Assembly (NCBI GenBank): GCA_902623395.1 | Contig: CACNTN010000006.1 | Location: forward strand, 1 to 64,000 | Direction: 5' to 3' | Length of the DNA stretch: 64,000 nucleotides | DNA from: an uncultured Pelagibacteraceae bacterium | GTDB taxonomy: Bacteria; Pseudomonadota; Alphaproteobacteria; Pelagibacterales; Pelagibacteraceae | Shown here: positions 25,824 through 35,026 of the stretch, in pieces | Numbering within the stretch: the first letter of the stretch is position 1 | Layout: each line of letters opens with the position of its first letter | The notes under the pieces: model-generated | Database searches by the model: none | Told to the model about the DNA's origin: nothing | The model's input: only the letters and a program-made list of their open reading frames with translations | Made by a program: the position numbers and the translations under genes

Positions 25824-27731
25824 TTAACCTTTTCCTCGCCAAGGAATCGTTTTGTCTATTATCTTTCTTATTGTGATATCAAAAATTAATCCTAGCATTC
25901 CCATAATAAATATCGTGATCCATATTACTTCATATTGGAAATACTTTTTCGCGACATTTTCTACAAAGCCAACGCCTGTAGTTCCAGCTAAAAATTCTGC
26001 TGCAACTAATGTTCCCCAACACATTCCTGTTGCAACTCTTATTCCTGTTAAAATTTCTGGTAAGGAATTTGGAAAAATAACGTGTCTTAATATTTGCCAT
26101 TTAGATGCTCCAAGAGAATGTGCAGCATGAATTTTTGACAATTGAGTTCCCGATGCACCAGCCCTAGCTGAAATTATCATAATTGATAATGACACCATAA
26201 ATAATAAAAATACTTTTCCAAGATTATCTATTCCAAGAACTGAGATAACTAATGGCGCCCATGCTAATGGCGGAACAGGCCTGTATAGTTCAATTAAAGG
26301 ATCAAAAAATCCTTTAGCAAATCTGTTTAACCCCATGAACAATCCCAATGGAACCCCAACTATAATTCCTGCTACTAAACCAAGGAATACTCTTAAAAAT
26401 GAATCCCATATGTGACCAGTAGGAATTGGAATTTTAAATAAGTTAAAGTCTCCAGTAACAAAACTTAAAACCTTACTTTTGAAATTTGGCTTAATTTCAC
26501 CTTGTTCATTATGAACTGGGTACTCTCCAGGTAAAATATCTGCAAACCAATCAGGTATTAAAAAACCAATGATCTTACTAACATCCATCATTTCGAACCA
26601 AATTAATGGAATTTGTTTGTAACCGACATTTGGGTTCAGCATTAAAGTAAATTTATTAAGGGTATCTGATGGTTTTGGAAGCCATCTACCTGAGCCTTGT
26701 TCAGAACAACTTGGACCACTTGAAATGATCGTACCTGAAGGAAATAAAAGAAGATCTACCCATCTAAGACTGCCTTGTTCTTTTTTTTGTACGTTATCAA
26801 AATTGATTATTGATGCCTGCATATCATTTAGAGTATTAGGTGGAAATATACTTGCGTATTCAATTCTACGAGCAATTTTAAGAATATCTTTTGCCAATGA
26901 AGAAGAAATTTCCTCAGAGGCGCTTAAACTGTTTCTATAATCTTTTATTTCTTTTTTTAGACTTTCTAAGGCGGAATCATATTGTTCATTATGATTTTTA
27001 AGTTCAAAGAATTCATCACTTATCAAATTTAATTCAATGGCTGCTGCCTGGAATTTTAAACCTCGCTTTGTTTTTGGAATAAAGGGAATTTCAATTGTAT
27101 TTTCAATTGAGGTACTTGATGCTTTCCAAGAACCTTCTTCCTTAGCAGCTTTAATTCTTTCTAATTCTTGTTCGGCACTTTCATTGGGATAATCACTTCT
27201 TTTAAAATTCTCAGTTAGATTTATAATTTTTTCATTAATCAATTTAATTTGTTTTCTAGTATCGTTACTTAAAAGCTGTTCATTAGTAAGTAATGGAATT
27301 GTATTCTTAGTTTGAGAAACAAAGCTTAGTAACTTACTTTTATCTTGATTATTGATTCCTGATTTTTCTATTTCAATAGTGATTTTGTTTAAATTTTCTG
27401 ACTCAGTTTCTATTACTGATGTACTCTTAAGTTGACGCTCATCTATTGGAAATAGATACTTAAGTGAGAGAAGAGACTCGTTTACTTTACCAACTTGGCA
27501 AAGTTCATTAGCTGACTTTGGGAAAAAAGACTTAGCTATATCCCACGAATAATAGAGCCATACTAATAAAAGAAAACTACTTCCTACAATAACCCAATGG
27601 ATACCTCCTTTAGCTCTTTCAGGATTTCCAAAAACAGCATCGACTTTTTCAGTTCTAATTAATTTTCTGCCGTATAAAACACACCCTACAATAGCGAAAA
27701 AAAATAAAAATGTTAGAAAACCTGTTATCAT
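25824..27731 (-). CDS. tauC: Taurine-type ABC transporter permease with large N-terminal extension
   Basis: The last 200 residues of this 635-residue protein form a standard ABC permease domain, with the ATPase-contact loop in HAAHSLGASKWQILRH. Two N-terminal helices (about residues 1-20 and 46-64) precede a hydrophilic, probably periplasmic domain of about 330 residues with heptad-like helices (around 105-290) and no motif that I know. Ordinary TauC proteins are about 270 residues. It adjoins tauB with no gap and is followed by the racemase gene. The ligand (taurine) is inferred from the tpa, ald, xsc and pta context. Confidence 0.87.
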   Translation of the reverse strand: MITGFLTFLFFFAIVGCVLYGRKLIRTEKVDAVFGNPERAKGGIHWVIVGSSFLLLVWLYYSWDIAKSFFPKSANELCQVGKVNESLLSLKYLFPIDERQLKSTSVIETESENLNKITIEIEKSGINNQDKSKLLSFVSQTKNTIPLLTNEQLLSNDTRKQIKLINEKIINLTENFKRSDYPNESAEQELERIKAAKEEGSWKASSTSIENTIEIPFIPKTKRGLKFQAAAIELNLISDEFFELKNHNEQYDSALESLKKEIKDYRNSLSASEEISSSLAKDILKIARRIEYASIFPPNTLNDMQASIINFDNVQKKEQGSLRWVDLLLFPSGTIISSGPSCSEQGSGRWLPKPSDTLNKFTLMLNPNVGYKQIPLIWFEMMDVSKIIGFLIPDWFADILPGEYPVHNEQGEIKPNFKSKVLSFVTGDFNLFKIPIPTGHIWDSFLRVFLGLVAGIIVGVPLGLFMGLNRFAKGFFDPLIELYRPVPPLAWAPLVISVLGIDNLGKVFLLFMVSLSIMIISARAGASGTQLSKIHAAHSLGASKWQILRHVIFPNSLPEILTGIRVATGMCWGTLVAAEFLAGTTGVGFVENVAKKYFQYEVIWITIFIMGMLGLIFDITIRKIIDKTIPWRGKG

Positions 27732-28529
27732 TTAAACTTCTTTTCCCATTATTTCTTCTTCCATGTTCCATATCATTGAGAGAATTTCTTCTCTTTTAGA
27801 AACGAACTCTTTATTGTTTTTAATATCTCTTAAGTCTTCTTTAAGTCCCATTGATGCGAAAGGTAATTTATACTCTTTATGTATTCTTCCTGGTCTTGGT
27901 GCCATAACATAAACTTTTTCTCCAAGTAACAACGCTTCTTCAACAGAGTGAGTTATCAGAATAATTGTCTTTCCAGTTTCTTTCCAAATTTTGAGAACTA
28001 AAGATTGCATTTTTTCTCTTGTTAAAGCATCTAAAGCTCCTAAAGGTTCATCCATTAATATTAGCTCTGGATCATTAATCAAACATCTTGCTAAAGCTAC
28101 TCTTTGCTGCATTCCCCCTGACAATTGATAAGTGGGAGTGTTACCAAAACCTTTTAATCCAACTATATCTAGCCATTCATCAACTTTTTTTTGAGTTTGA
28201 GCATTATCTTCTTCTTTCATTCTCAAACCAAAATTTACATTCTCAGCAACAGTCAACCATTCAAATAAAGCACCTTGCTGAAAAACCATTCCTCTATCAA
28301 CACCTGGTCCATTAATTTCTTTATTATTAAGAGTAATTTTTCCCGAAGTTGGTCTAATGAACCCTGCTGTAATATTTAATAAAGTTGTCTTTCCGCAACC
28401 TGAAGGTCCAAGTACAGTAAGCAACTCTCCTTTTTTAATTGTAAAATTTAAATCTTTTAGAGCATGAACAGTTTCTCCTTTAGGAGTTTTAAAAACCATG
28501 TTTAAATTTTGAGAAATCAGATTGCTCAT
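27732..28529 (-). CDS. tauB: Taurine-type ABC transporter ATP-binding protein
   Basis: This 265-residue ATPase has Walker A GPSGCGKTT, the signature LSGGMQQRVALAR, Walker B LILMDEPLGALD and the H-loop ILITHSVEEA, all characteristic of the TauB/SsuB group. It energises uptake with the permease encoded directly after it. It follows the attenuator hairpin that separates it from tauA. No dedicated promoter is evident between tauA and tauB. Confidence 0.93.
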   Translation of the reverse strand: MSNLISQNLNMVFKTPKGETVHALKDLNFTIKKGELLTVLGPSGCGKTTLLNITAGFIRPTSGKITLNNKEINGPGVDRGMVFQQGALFEWLTVAENVNFGLRMKEEDNAQTQKKVDEWLDIVGLKGFGNTPTYQLSGGMQQRVALARCLINDPELILMDEPLGALDALTREKMQSLVLKIWKETGKTIILITHSVEEALLLGEKVYVMAPRPGRIHKEYKLPFASMGLKEDLRDIKNNKEFVSKREEILSMIWNMEEEIMGKEV

Positions 28530-28555
28530 AAAAGAACTATATTAGATAATTTGAT

Positions 28556-28592
28556 AAAAAAATAGGCACCAATAATGTTCATTGGTGCCTAT
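28556..28592 (-). terminator. Attenuator-type terminator between tauA and tauB
   Basis: On the minus strand a 12-bp perfect stem (28581-28592 with 28562-28573) and a seven-base loop are followed by seven T residues (complement of 28556-28562). It stands after tauA and before tauB in the same operon, so it probably terminates most transcripts after the abundant binding protein and lets some through. Confidence 0.88.
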
Positions 28593-28609
28593 AATTTTAC
28601 TTTCAAGAA

Positions 28610-29548
28610 CTACGGTAAAAACTTAGTAGTTACTGTACCTCTTGGAGTGTCAAAACCTTTTAAAAATTTAGCAAGGTTTCCACTCTTCATAGATTTTTTC
28701 GTTTCTTTTGGCGTTAAGAATTTGAAGCCACTTAAAGTGTCTTTCATGTCAGCAACTTTCATTTCTGACTCTTTAGACATAGCTTTCATATCACTTCCAC
28801 CTTTTCTGTATCTCTCATTAGCTTCATGAGTTAATTCTACGAAAGCTTTCAACATACCTGGATTTTCTTTCATAAATTTATTTGTTACAGAAACGATATC
28901 TATTCCCATGATACCTCCAGCTCTTGCTTCATCAACTGTAAGAAGTCTTGTTCCAACAGATGTAGCAGATTTAATAGAGTTACCTCCAAATAAACATGCC
29001 ATTACAACATCACCACTAACTAGTGCAGCAGCACCTTCTTCAGGGTCCATTGCAATGATTTCCATTTTTTTTCTATCAGCACCAACTATTTTCATACTTT
29101 CTGTGAAAACATATTCAGCCATAGTTCCTAGAGGAACTGCAACTTTCTTACCTTCAAGTTCAGAAGCATTTGCTTTTGTGATACCCGATTTTTTAGAAGT
29201 AACACATGTTGTTCCTCCCATTCCGTATTCCATTGCAACGTCTACTAAACTAATAGGTGCTTTCGCCTTAACAGCATTGATATAAGGCATTAAACCTTGT
29301 GAGTAAGAGATATCAATATCTCCTGCTAACATAGCATCAGTCATTGCTACACCGTTTGTGAAATTAGTCCACTTAACTGGTACACCAAGTGCTTTTGCAT
29401 ACGCTTTTTTATTCATGTCCTCAAGATTTGGAGATGGCCATTCCAAAAAGTACGCAACTCTTACTTCTTTCGCAGCTGAGTTAGCTACTGTAGCAGTTAG
29501 AGTAAACGCAAATAAAATCCCAAGAACTGTACTTATTATTTTTTTCAT
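28610..29548 (-). CDS. tauA: Taurine-type ABC transporter substrate-binding protein
   Basis: This 312-residue protein has a signal peptide (about residues 1-25, ending NSA) followed by the two-lobed fold of TauA/SsuA-like binders: VRVAYFLEWPSPN first strand, then AMLAGDIDISYSQGL and KVAVPLGTMAEYVF. It binds the ligand in the periplasm and delivers it to TauC. A GGGAGAA ribosome site supports strong translation, and a terminator follows. Taurine as ligand is inferred from the divergent tpa gene. Other sulfonates or small aminated acids are possible. Confidence 0.9.
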   Translation of the reverse strand: MKKIISTVLGILFAFTLTATVANSAAKEVRVAYFLEWPSPNLEDMNKKAYAKALGVPVKWTNFTNGVAMTDAMLAGDIDISYSQGLMPYINAVKAKAPISLVDVAMEYGMGGTTCVTSKKSGITKANASELEGKKVAVPLGTMAEYVFTESMKIVGADRKKMEIIAMDPEEGAAALVSGDVVMACLFGGNSIKSATSVGTRLLTVDEARAGGIMGIDIVSVTNKFMKENPGMLKAFVELTHEANERYRKGGSDMKAMSKESEMKVADMKDTLSGFKFLTPKETKKSMKSGNLAKFLKGFDTPRGTVTTKFLP

Positions 29549-29704
29549 AGTTCTCCCATATGGTTTGTTTAATAATTAAGATTTAAAATTAAATTCAATG
29601 AGAAGTAAACAGGAGATTGCTCTTGTTTGACCATATTGATTTTACAACCAAAGATTGTATGTTATATTTCTTGTCAAACTTTAACAATAGTCTAAAAACA
29701 AATT
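29549..29704. promoter_or_regulatory. Divergent tauA / tpa control region
   Basis: These 156 bases lie between two divergent operons that both serve sulfonate use. A CCATATGG palindrome lies close to the tauA start and partly includes its ribosome site region. Weak hexamer pairs are visible on both strands (for example TTGAAT with TATTAA leftward, spaced 18). No gene fits here, and no taurine regulator gene is nearby. Confidence 0.4.
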
Positions 29705-31048
29705 ATGAGTTCATCTAATAGAACAAATATACCTAATTCCCTAAATGAGCATTGGATGCCATTTACTGATAATAAAACTTTCAAAAAAAACCCTAGATTG
29801 ATTACAGATGCAAAAGGAGTTTACTTAACAAATCATCAAGGAAAAAAAATGATAGATGCAAGTTCAGGATTATTCTGTAATCCACTTGGTCATGGAAGAA
29901 AAGAAATTACTGAAGCTGTTTCAAAACAATTAGATAAATTAGATTATTGCCAACCATTTAATCAAGGATACGGTGGATCATTTGAACTAGCAACAAGAAT
30001 AGCAAAGAAAACTCCTGAAGGTATAAACAGAATATTTTATACAATCTGCGGATCTACAGCAGTAGAGACTGCAATTAAAATAGCTATCGCGTATCACAGA
30101 GCAAAAGGTGACTCAAAAAGATTTAGATTTGTTGGTCGTGAGAGAGGTTATCATGGAATGAATATTGGAGCGACTACAGTTGGAGGAATGATTAATAATG
30201 TCAAAACTTTTGCGAGTGTTTTAATGCCCGGAGTTCAGCATATGAGACACACTCATTTACCCGAACATAAGTTTGTAAAAGGTCAACCAGAAACTGGCGT
30301 TGAGATGGCAGAAGATTTAGAAAGAATTGCTATGAATTTTGGTGGAGAAAACATTGCAGCTTGTATAGTTGAACCTATCGCGGGATCAACAGGAACTTTG
30401 GTTCCACCAAAAGGTTATTTAAAAAGAATAAGAGAAATTTGTGACAAGCACGGTATATTATTAATTTTTGATGAAGTTATAACTGGTTGGGGTAGAACAG
30501 GTTCTGCGTTTGCATCTCAAGAGTTTGGTGTAACACCTGATATGATTACAATGGCTAAAGCTACAACAAATGGTGTTATCCCAATGGGAGTAGTTGCTGT
30601 AAAAGAAGAAATGTACGATGCTGTATTGGACTCATCTAAAAATCCGGAGGGTACACCGGAATTATTCCATGGATATACTTATTCAGGAATTCCTGCAGCC
30701 GTTGCAGCAGGTTTAGCAGTTCAAGACATATTCGATAAAGAAGATATTTTTAATAGAGCCAAAGAGATGTCTCCTTATTTTCAGGACGGATTACACTCAT
30801 TAAAAGATTTAAAAGAGATTGTAAGTATAAGAGGTTATGGAATGATGGGTGGAATTGAAATGAAAATGAAAGATAAACCCGGAAAATCTGGCTTTCAAAC
30901 TTTTAAACATTGTTATGATGCAGGTGTTAATTTCAAAAATACCGGAGATACATTAATAATTGCACCTCAATTTATCTGTGAAAAAAAACACATTGATGAA
31001 ATTATCGAAAAATTAAGGACAGGTATTTCAAATTACTCAAAGTCTTAA
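29705..31048 (+). CDS. tpa: Taurine:pyruvate aminotransferase-like class III aminotransferase
   Basis: This 447-residue PLP enzyme has the class III layout: substrate-side segment NSLNEHWMPFTDN, the cofactor motif LIFDEVITGWGRTG and the PLP lysine in MAKATTNG. It resembles omega-amino-acid:pyruvate aminotransferases, among them Tpa, which converts taurine and pyruvate to sulfoacetaldehyde and alanine. The next gene, alanine dehydrogenase, would recycle alanine to pyruvate. The neighbouring tauABC and the xsc gene elsewhere in the window make Tpa the best call. Beta-alanine or hypotaurine could also be accepted. Confidence 0.87.
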   Translation: MSSSNRTNIPNSLNEHWMPFTDNKTFKKNPRLITDAKGVYLTNHQGKKMIDASSGLFCNPLGHGRKEITEAVSKQLDKLDYCQPFNQGYGGSFELATRIAKKTPEGINRIFYTICGSTAVETAIKIAIAYHRAKGDSKRFRFVGRERGYHGMNIGATTVGGMINNVKTFASVLMPGVQHMRHTHLPEHKFVKGQPETGVEMAEDLERIAMNFGGENIAACIVEPIAGSTGTLVPPKGYLKRIREICDKHGILLIFDEVITGWGRTGSAFASQEFGVTPDMITMAKATTNGVIPMGVVAVKEEMYDAVLDSSKNPEGTPELFHGYTYSGIPAAVAAGLAVQDIFDKEDIFNRAKEMSPYFQDGLHSLKDLKEIVSIRGYGMMGGIEMKMKDKPGKSGFQTFKHCYDAGVNFKNTGDTLIIAPQFICEKKHIDEIIEKLRTGISNYSKS

Positions 31049-32167
31049 ATGATTATCGGAGTTCCAAAGGAGATTAAGCTTCAAGAGCATAGAATTGGTT
31101 TAACACCTGATAGTGTTAAAGCTCTTACAGATAGAAAACATGAGGTGTTAGTCGAAAATAATGGAGGATACGAAGCAGGATTTACTAATGAAGATTATTT
31201 AAAAGTTGGTGCAAAAATTATTAGGACACCAAATGAAATTTTCAAAAAAGCAGAGTTAATAGTAAAAGTTAAAGAACCTCAAATGAACGAAGTTAAAATG
31301 ATTAGAGAAGGTCAAATTATCTATACTTATCTTCATTTGGCCGCAGCAAAAGAACTAACCCTAGGTTTAATGAAAACAAAATCAATATGCATAGCATATG
31401 AAACTGTTACGGATGACATGGGTCGATTACCATTACTAGCCCCAATGAGCGCAGTTGCAGGCAGAATGTCAGTTCAGGCAGGCGCTCACGCTTTAGAAAA
31501 GAATCAAAAAGGTAGAGGTTTATTAATCGGCGGCGCACCAGGTGTAGATCCTGCTACTGTAGTAATTCTTGGCGGTGGTGTTGTTGGAGAAAATGCTGCA
31601 ATTATTGCAACAGGCTTAAGAGGAAAAGTATATGTGATAGATAAGTCAAAAAAAAGATTAGAAGAACTTCATAAACAATTTGGAGATAAAATTATCCCAT
31701 CAGAGAGCGATAAAACAGATTTAAAAAAGTTAATTACAGAATGTGACTTATTAGTGGGAGGGGTTTTGATCCCTGGAGCAGAAGCACCTAAATTAGTAAC
31801 AAAAGAAATGATCAAATCAATGAAAAGAGGATCAGTAATTGTTGATGTTGCAATTGATCAAGGAGGGTGTGTAGAAACAAGTAAACCTACTACACATGCA
31901 AATCCAACATATTTAGTCGATGATGTTGTTCATTATTGTGTGGCTAATATGCCAGGTGGTGTGCCAAGAACATCTACAATGGCACTTAATAAAGCTACGT
32001 TACCACTTTTGTTAAAATTAGCTGATCAAGGTTATAAAAAAACTCTTACTGAGAATAAAAACTATTTGGCAGGTTTAAATGTTTATAGAGGAAACATTAC
32101 TTTAAAAGGTGTATCAGATGCTTTTAATTTAAAATATACGCCAGCGTCTGACTTATTAAAAAATTAA
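31049..32167 (+). CDS. ald: Alanine dehydrogenase
   Basis: This 372-residue enzyme has the Ald N terminus (MIIGVPKEIKLQEHRIGLTP), the lysine/histidine active-site region in YTYLHLAAAKELT and the NAD motif VILGGGVVGENAA. The DVAIDQGGC segment is also diagnostic. It oxidatively deaminates alanine to pyruvate and ammonia. It begins immediately after the tpa stop codon, so it regenerates the amino acceptor used by the aminotransferase and releases ammonium from taurine. Confidence 0.96.
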   Translation: MIIGVPKEIKLQEHRIGLTPDSVKALTDRKHEVLVENNGGYEAGFTNEDYLKVGAKIIRTPNEIFKKAELIVKVKEPQMNEVKMIREGQIIYTYLHLAAAKELTLGLMKTKSICIAYETVTDDMGRLPLLAPMSAVAGRMSVQAGAHALEKNQKGRGLLIGGAPGVDPATVVILGGGVVGENAAIIATGLRGKVYVIDKSKKRLEELHKQFGDKIIPSESDKTDLKKLITECDLLVGGVLIPGAEAPKLVTKEMIKSMKRGSVIVDVAIDQGGCVETSKPTTHANPTYLVDDVVHYCVANMPGGVPRTSTMALNKATLPLLLKLADQGYKKTLTENKNYLAGLNVYRGNITLKGVSDAFNLKYTPASDLLKN

Positions 32168-34603
32168 ATGAGTTTGTTACCCCACGAGGCTAAAGTGGTA
32201 GTGATTGGAGGTGGTATAGCAGGCTGTTCTACCGCTTATCATTTAGCTGATAAAGGATGGGATACAGTATTGATTGAGCGAGACCTATTAACATCTGGTA
32301 CAACATGGCATGCCGCTGGAATGGTCACCCAATTAGGAACAACCCCGCAAATAACAAAAATAAGAAAAAACTCTGTTAAATTTTATAATGATTTAAAAGT
32401 TATTACTGGTCTTGACACTAGTTTTAGACAAACAGGCACAATAAATATTGCAACAACAAAATCAAGACATCAAGAATTTATGAGACAAAAAACAATGTCT
32501 AAATTATTTAATTTAGATATTGAAATTATTGATAAAAACAAATTTAAGAATCTTTATCCGATTGCGAAAAATAGAGATGTGATAAGTGGATTGTATATAC
32601 CTAAGGATGGTCAAGCAGATCCTGAAATTTTAACTAAAAATATTTCAATTGCTGCAAAAAAAAGGGGAGTAAAGATTTTTGAAAAATGCAAGTTAGAAAA
32701 AATTCTTAAGAGAGGCAATCAGATTAGAGGAGTAAGAACTAATCTTGGAACTATAAATTGTGAGTATATAGTTTTATGCGCAGGAATGTGGTCTAGACAA
32801 ATTGGAGAAGCTGCTGGAGTGAGCATACCATTATACCCTAATGAACATTTTTATATGATTACTGAAGATTTTAAAAATTTACCTGAAATTCTCCCAACTT
32901 TCAGAGATCCAGACACTTTCTTATATGCTAGAGAGTATCATGGAAAAATAATGTTGGGTATATTTGAGCCAAACGCAAAAAATGCATTTAAAAAGACTGG
33001 AAAAGTACCGAACAATTTTTCTTTCGGAGAATTTAAAGTGGATAAAAAATATATAAAAATGCTTCATAAGCTAGCTTCAAAAAGAATGCCTTTAATCAAG
33101 GATCTCAAAATTGAAAGATATTTTTCTGGCCCTGAATCATTTACTCCAGATAGTAATTTTCTTCTAGGAGAAACAGAAGAGATTAAAAATTTTTATGTTT
33201 GCTGTGGATTTAATAGTATTGGTATTGGATCATCTGGTGGCGCGGGTAAAACAGTCGCAGAATGGATGATCAGAGGCCACACTGACCAAGATCTATTTAG
33301 TTTAGATGTTAAAAGATTTGAGAAATTTAACTCTTCCTTAAATTTTATAAAAGAAAGGGCAACAGAAACACTTGGAAATCTTTTTAAAATGCACTGGCCT
33401 TATAAACAATTAGAAACTTCTAGAAATGTCAAAATGTTACCTTACCATAAAGATTTGAAAAATTTAGGCGCTTGTTTTGGACAAATGGCTGGATATGAAA
33501 GACCTATGTGGTTTTCAAAAAACAAAAAACCAACTTATAAATATAGTTATGGATATCAAAACTGGTATCAATCAGCAAAAAGAGAATGTATTAACACTAG
33601 AAAAAATTTAGGTTTTTTTGATTTAACTCCATTTGTAAAATTTGATTTAAGTGGACAGAATGCACATCATCAACTTCAATATCTTTGCTCGAATAATATA
33701 AAAGATATTCCAGGCAGAACTACTTACACTCAAATGCTAAATCCGTCTGGAGGAATAGAGGCTGATGTAACAGTTAGTTGTATTAAAAAAGATTATTTTC
33801 GGATAATTTGTCCGGCGTTAGCAAGAAGTCATAACAAATCTCATATTTTAAAGAATTTAACTAAGAAAGTTAAATTTAAGGATGTGACAGATGAATATTC
33901 ATGTATTGGTTTATTTGGTCCAAATAGTAGAAAATTTTTAACAGAATTATTTGGGAATTATTTCACTAATGAAGATTTTCCATTTTCGAGAGGAAAGTTT
34001 ATAAACATTTTGAACAATAAAATTTGGTTCCAAAGATTATCTTTTATTGGTGAACTTGGTTGGGAAATTTATATTCCAATTAAAAAAACTAATGTTATTT
34101 TTAAAAAAATAAAAAAATTGGGAGAAAAATACAACCTTACATATGCAGGAATGCACGCTTTAGATATTTTGCGGCTAGAGAAAAAATTCCTTCATTGGGG
34201 TCATGATATCACCTCAGAAAATAATCCATTTGAGTCTGGATTATCATTTGCAGTAAATTTTAAAAAAAAAGAAAATTTTGTAGGTAGAGAAGCATTAGAA
34301 AAAATAAAAAATGAACCATTTAAAAGAAGATTAGAACTTTTTTCTCTGAAAAAAGATTTTAAACCTGGGAAACCTTTATTATTACATGATGAACCAATTT
34401 TTGATAAAGATAAAATTGTAGGTTACACAACAAGTTCAAATTACTCTTTTTTTTACAATAAAAATATTTGTTTAGCTTATATAAAAAAAAATGAGATAAA
34501 AGACGATAAAAATCTATATGTAGAGGTAGAAGGCGAAAAATATGAACTTCATCTAGAGAAGCTACCACTGCACGATCCAGAGTCAAAAAAACTACGTAGT
34601 TAA
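32168..34603 (+). CDS. Dimethylglycine/sarcosine dehydrogenase-like flavoprotein fused to GcvT domains
   Basis: This 811-residue protein has an N-terminal DAO-type FAD domain (VVVIGGGIAGCSTAYHLA; TSGTTWHAAGMV is the flavin-attachment region) and C-terminal aminomethyltransferase (GcvT) and GcvT-C domains that use tetrahydrofolate. It demethylates an N-methylated amine and loads the one-carbon unit on folate. It follows ald without a gap. In most SAR11 contexts, relatives act on glycine betaine products. Here, with tpa and ald, an N-methylated sulfonate such as N-methyltaurine is a possible substrate, but this is inference. Confidence 0.85.
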   Translation: MSLLPHEAKVVVIGGGIAGCSTAYHLADKGWDTVLIERDLLTSGTTWHAAGMVTQLGTTPQITKIRKNSVKFYNDLKVITGLDTSFRQTGTINIATTKSRHQEFMRQKTMSKLFNLDIEIIDKNKFKNLYPIAKNRDVISGLYIPKDGQADPEILTKNISIAAKKRGVKIFEKCKLEKILKRGNQIRGVRTNLGTINCEYIVLCAGMWSRQIGEAAGVSIPLYPNEHFYMITEDFKNLPEILPTFRDPDTFLYAREYHGKIMLGIFEPNAKNAFKKTGKVPNNFSFGEFKVDKKYIKMLHKLASKRMPLIKDLKIERYFSGPESFTPDSNFLLGETEEIKNFYVCCGFNSIGIGSSGGAGKTVAEWMIRGHTDQDLFSLDVKRFEKFNSSLNFIKERATETLGNLFKMHWPYKQLETSRNVKMLPYHKDLKNLGACFGQMAGYERPMWFSKNKKPTYKYSYGYQNWYQSAKRECINTRKNLGFFDLTPFVKFDLSGQNAHHQLQYLCSNNIKDIPGRTTYTQMLNPSGGIEADVTVSCIKKDYFRIICPALARSHNKSHILKNLTKKVKFKDVTDEYSCIGLFGPNSRKFLTELFGNYFTNEDFPFSRGKFINILNNKIWFQRLSFIGELGWEIYIPIKKTNVIFKKIKKLGEKYNLTYAGMHALDILRLEKKFLHWGHDITSENNPFESGLSFAVNFKKKENFVGREALEKIKNEPFKRRLELFSLKKDFKPGKPLLLHDEPIFDKDKIVGYTTSSNYSFFYNKNICLAYIKKNEIKDDKNLYVEVEGEKYELHLEKLPLHDPESKKLRS

Positions 34604-34689
34604 ATCATTTTGGGTCAAGTTTTTTTTTCTAACCCATTTTGCTCCTTTCGTGCATTTAAAAATGTTTAAATTATGCTTTAATATTTCAC

Positions 34690-34872
34690 ATGAGCACTCA
34701 ATTTAATCTCGATAAAAATAATACAGAGTATAATTCTCAAAATAAAGTGAGGGTTACTGACCTACTTAATAGGCTGAATGAGGAGAAAAAGATTGAGAAA
34801 AAGAGAAACCTAGCTCTTGGCGTAGCCGCAGTATCCGCTGTAACAGTTTTTGGCATAATTCTTACCATTTAA
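34690..34872 (+). CDS. Small protein with C-terminal membrane helix
   Basis: This 60-residue reading frame encodes an acidic/polar N-terminal part, a short charged coiled segment (LLNRLNEEKKIEKKR, about residues 25-39) and a single hydrophobic C-terminal helix (about residues 42-60), as in tail-anchored small proteins. No Shine-Dalgarno sequence precedes the ATG; a TTTAAT element about ten bases upstream could be a -10 box, giving a leaderless message. I do not recognise it, but the organised layout supports a real gene. Confidence 0.5.
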   Translation: MSTQFNLDKNNTEYNSQNKVRVTDLLNRLNEEKKIEKKRNLALGVAAVSAVTVFGIILTI

Positions 34873-34948
34873 TTTATTATTAATAGTTATTTCAACATTA
34901 ACTAAACTAATGATTTAGTTGACCAAATATATTATAAACTTCCAGCTT

Positions 34949-35025
34949 GGCGAGGTAGCTCAGTTGGTTAGAGCACAGGACTCATAAGCCTGGGGTCGGC
35001 GGTTCGAATCCGCCCCTCGCTACCA
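34949..35025 (+). tRNA. tRNA-Met (anticodon CAT, elongator type)
   Basis: The 77 bases fold into a full cloverleaf: acceptor stem GGCGAGG with CCTCGCT, D-loop with AGCTCAGTTGGTTAGAGC, anticodon loop CTCATAA with CAT, T-arm GGCGGTTCGAATCCGCC, and an encoded 3' CCA. The D and anticodon arms resemble elongator tRNA-Met rather than initiator or tRNA-Ile2, though a lysidine-modified tRNA-Ile cannot be strictly excluded. It marks the left border of the polysaccharide island. Confidence 0.93.
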
Positions 35026-35026
35026 A

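Noticed and set aside
34604-34660. Possible terminator after the demethylase gene
   Set aside because: Only a five-bp complementary stretch surrounds the T-run, too weak to call.
34900-34920. Seven-bp inverted repeat before the tRNA
   Set aside because: The stem is AT-rich and no T-run follows, so it is not a convincing terminator or operator.
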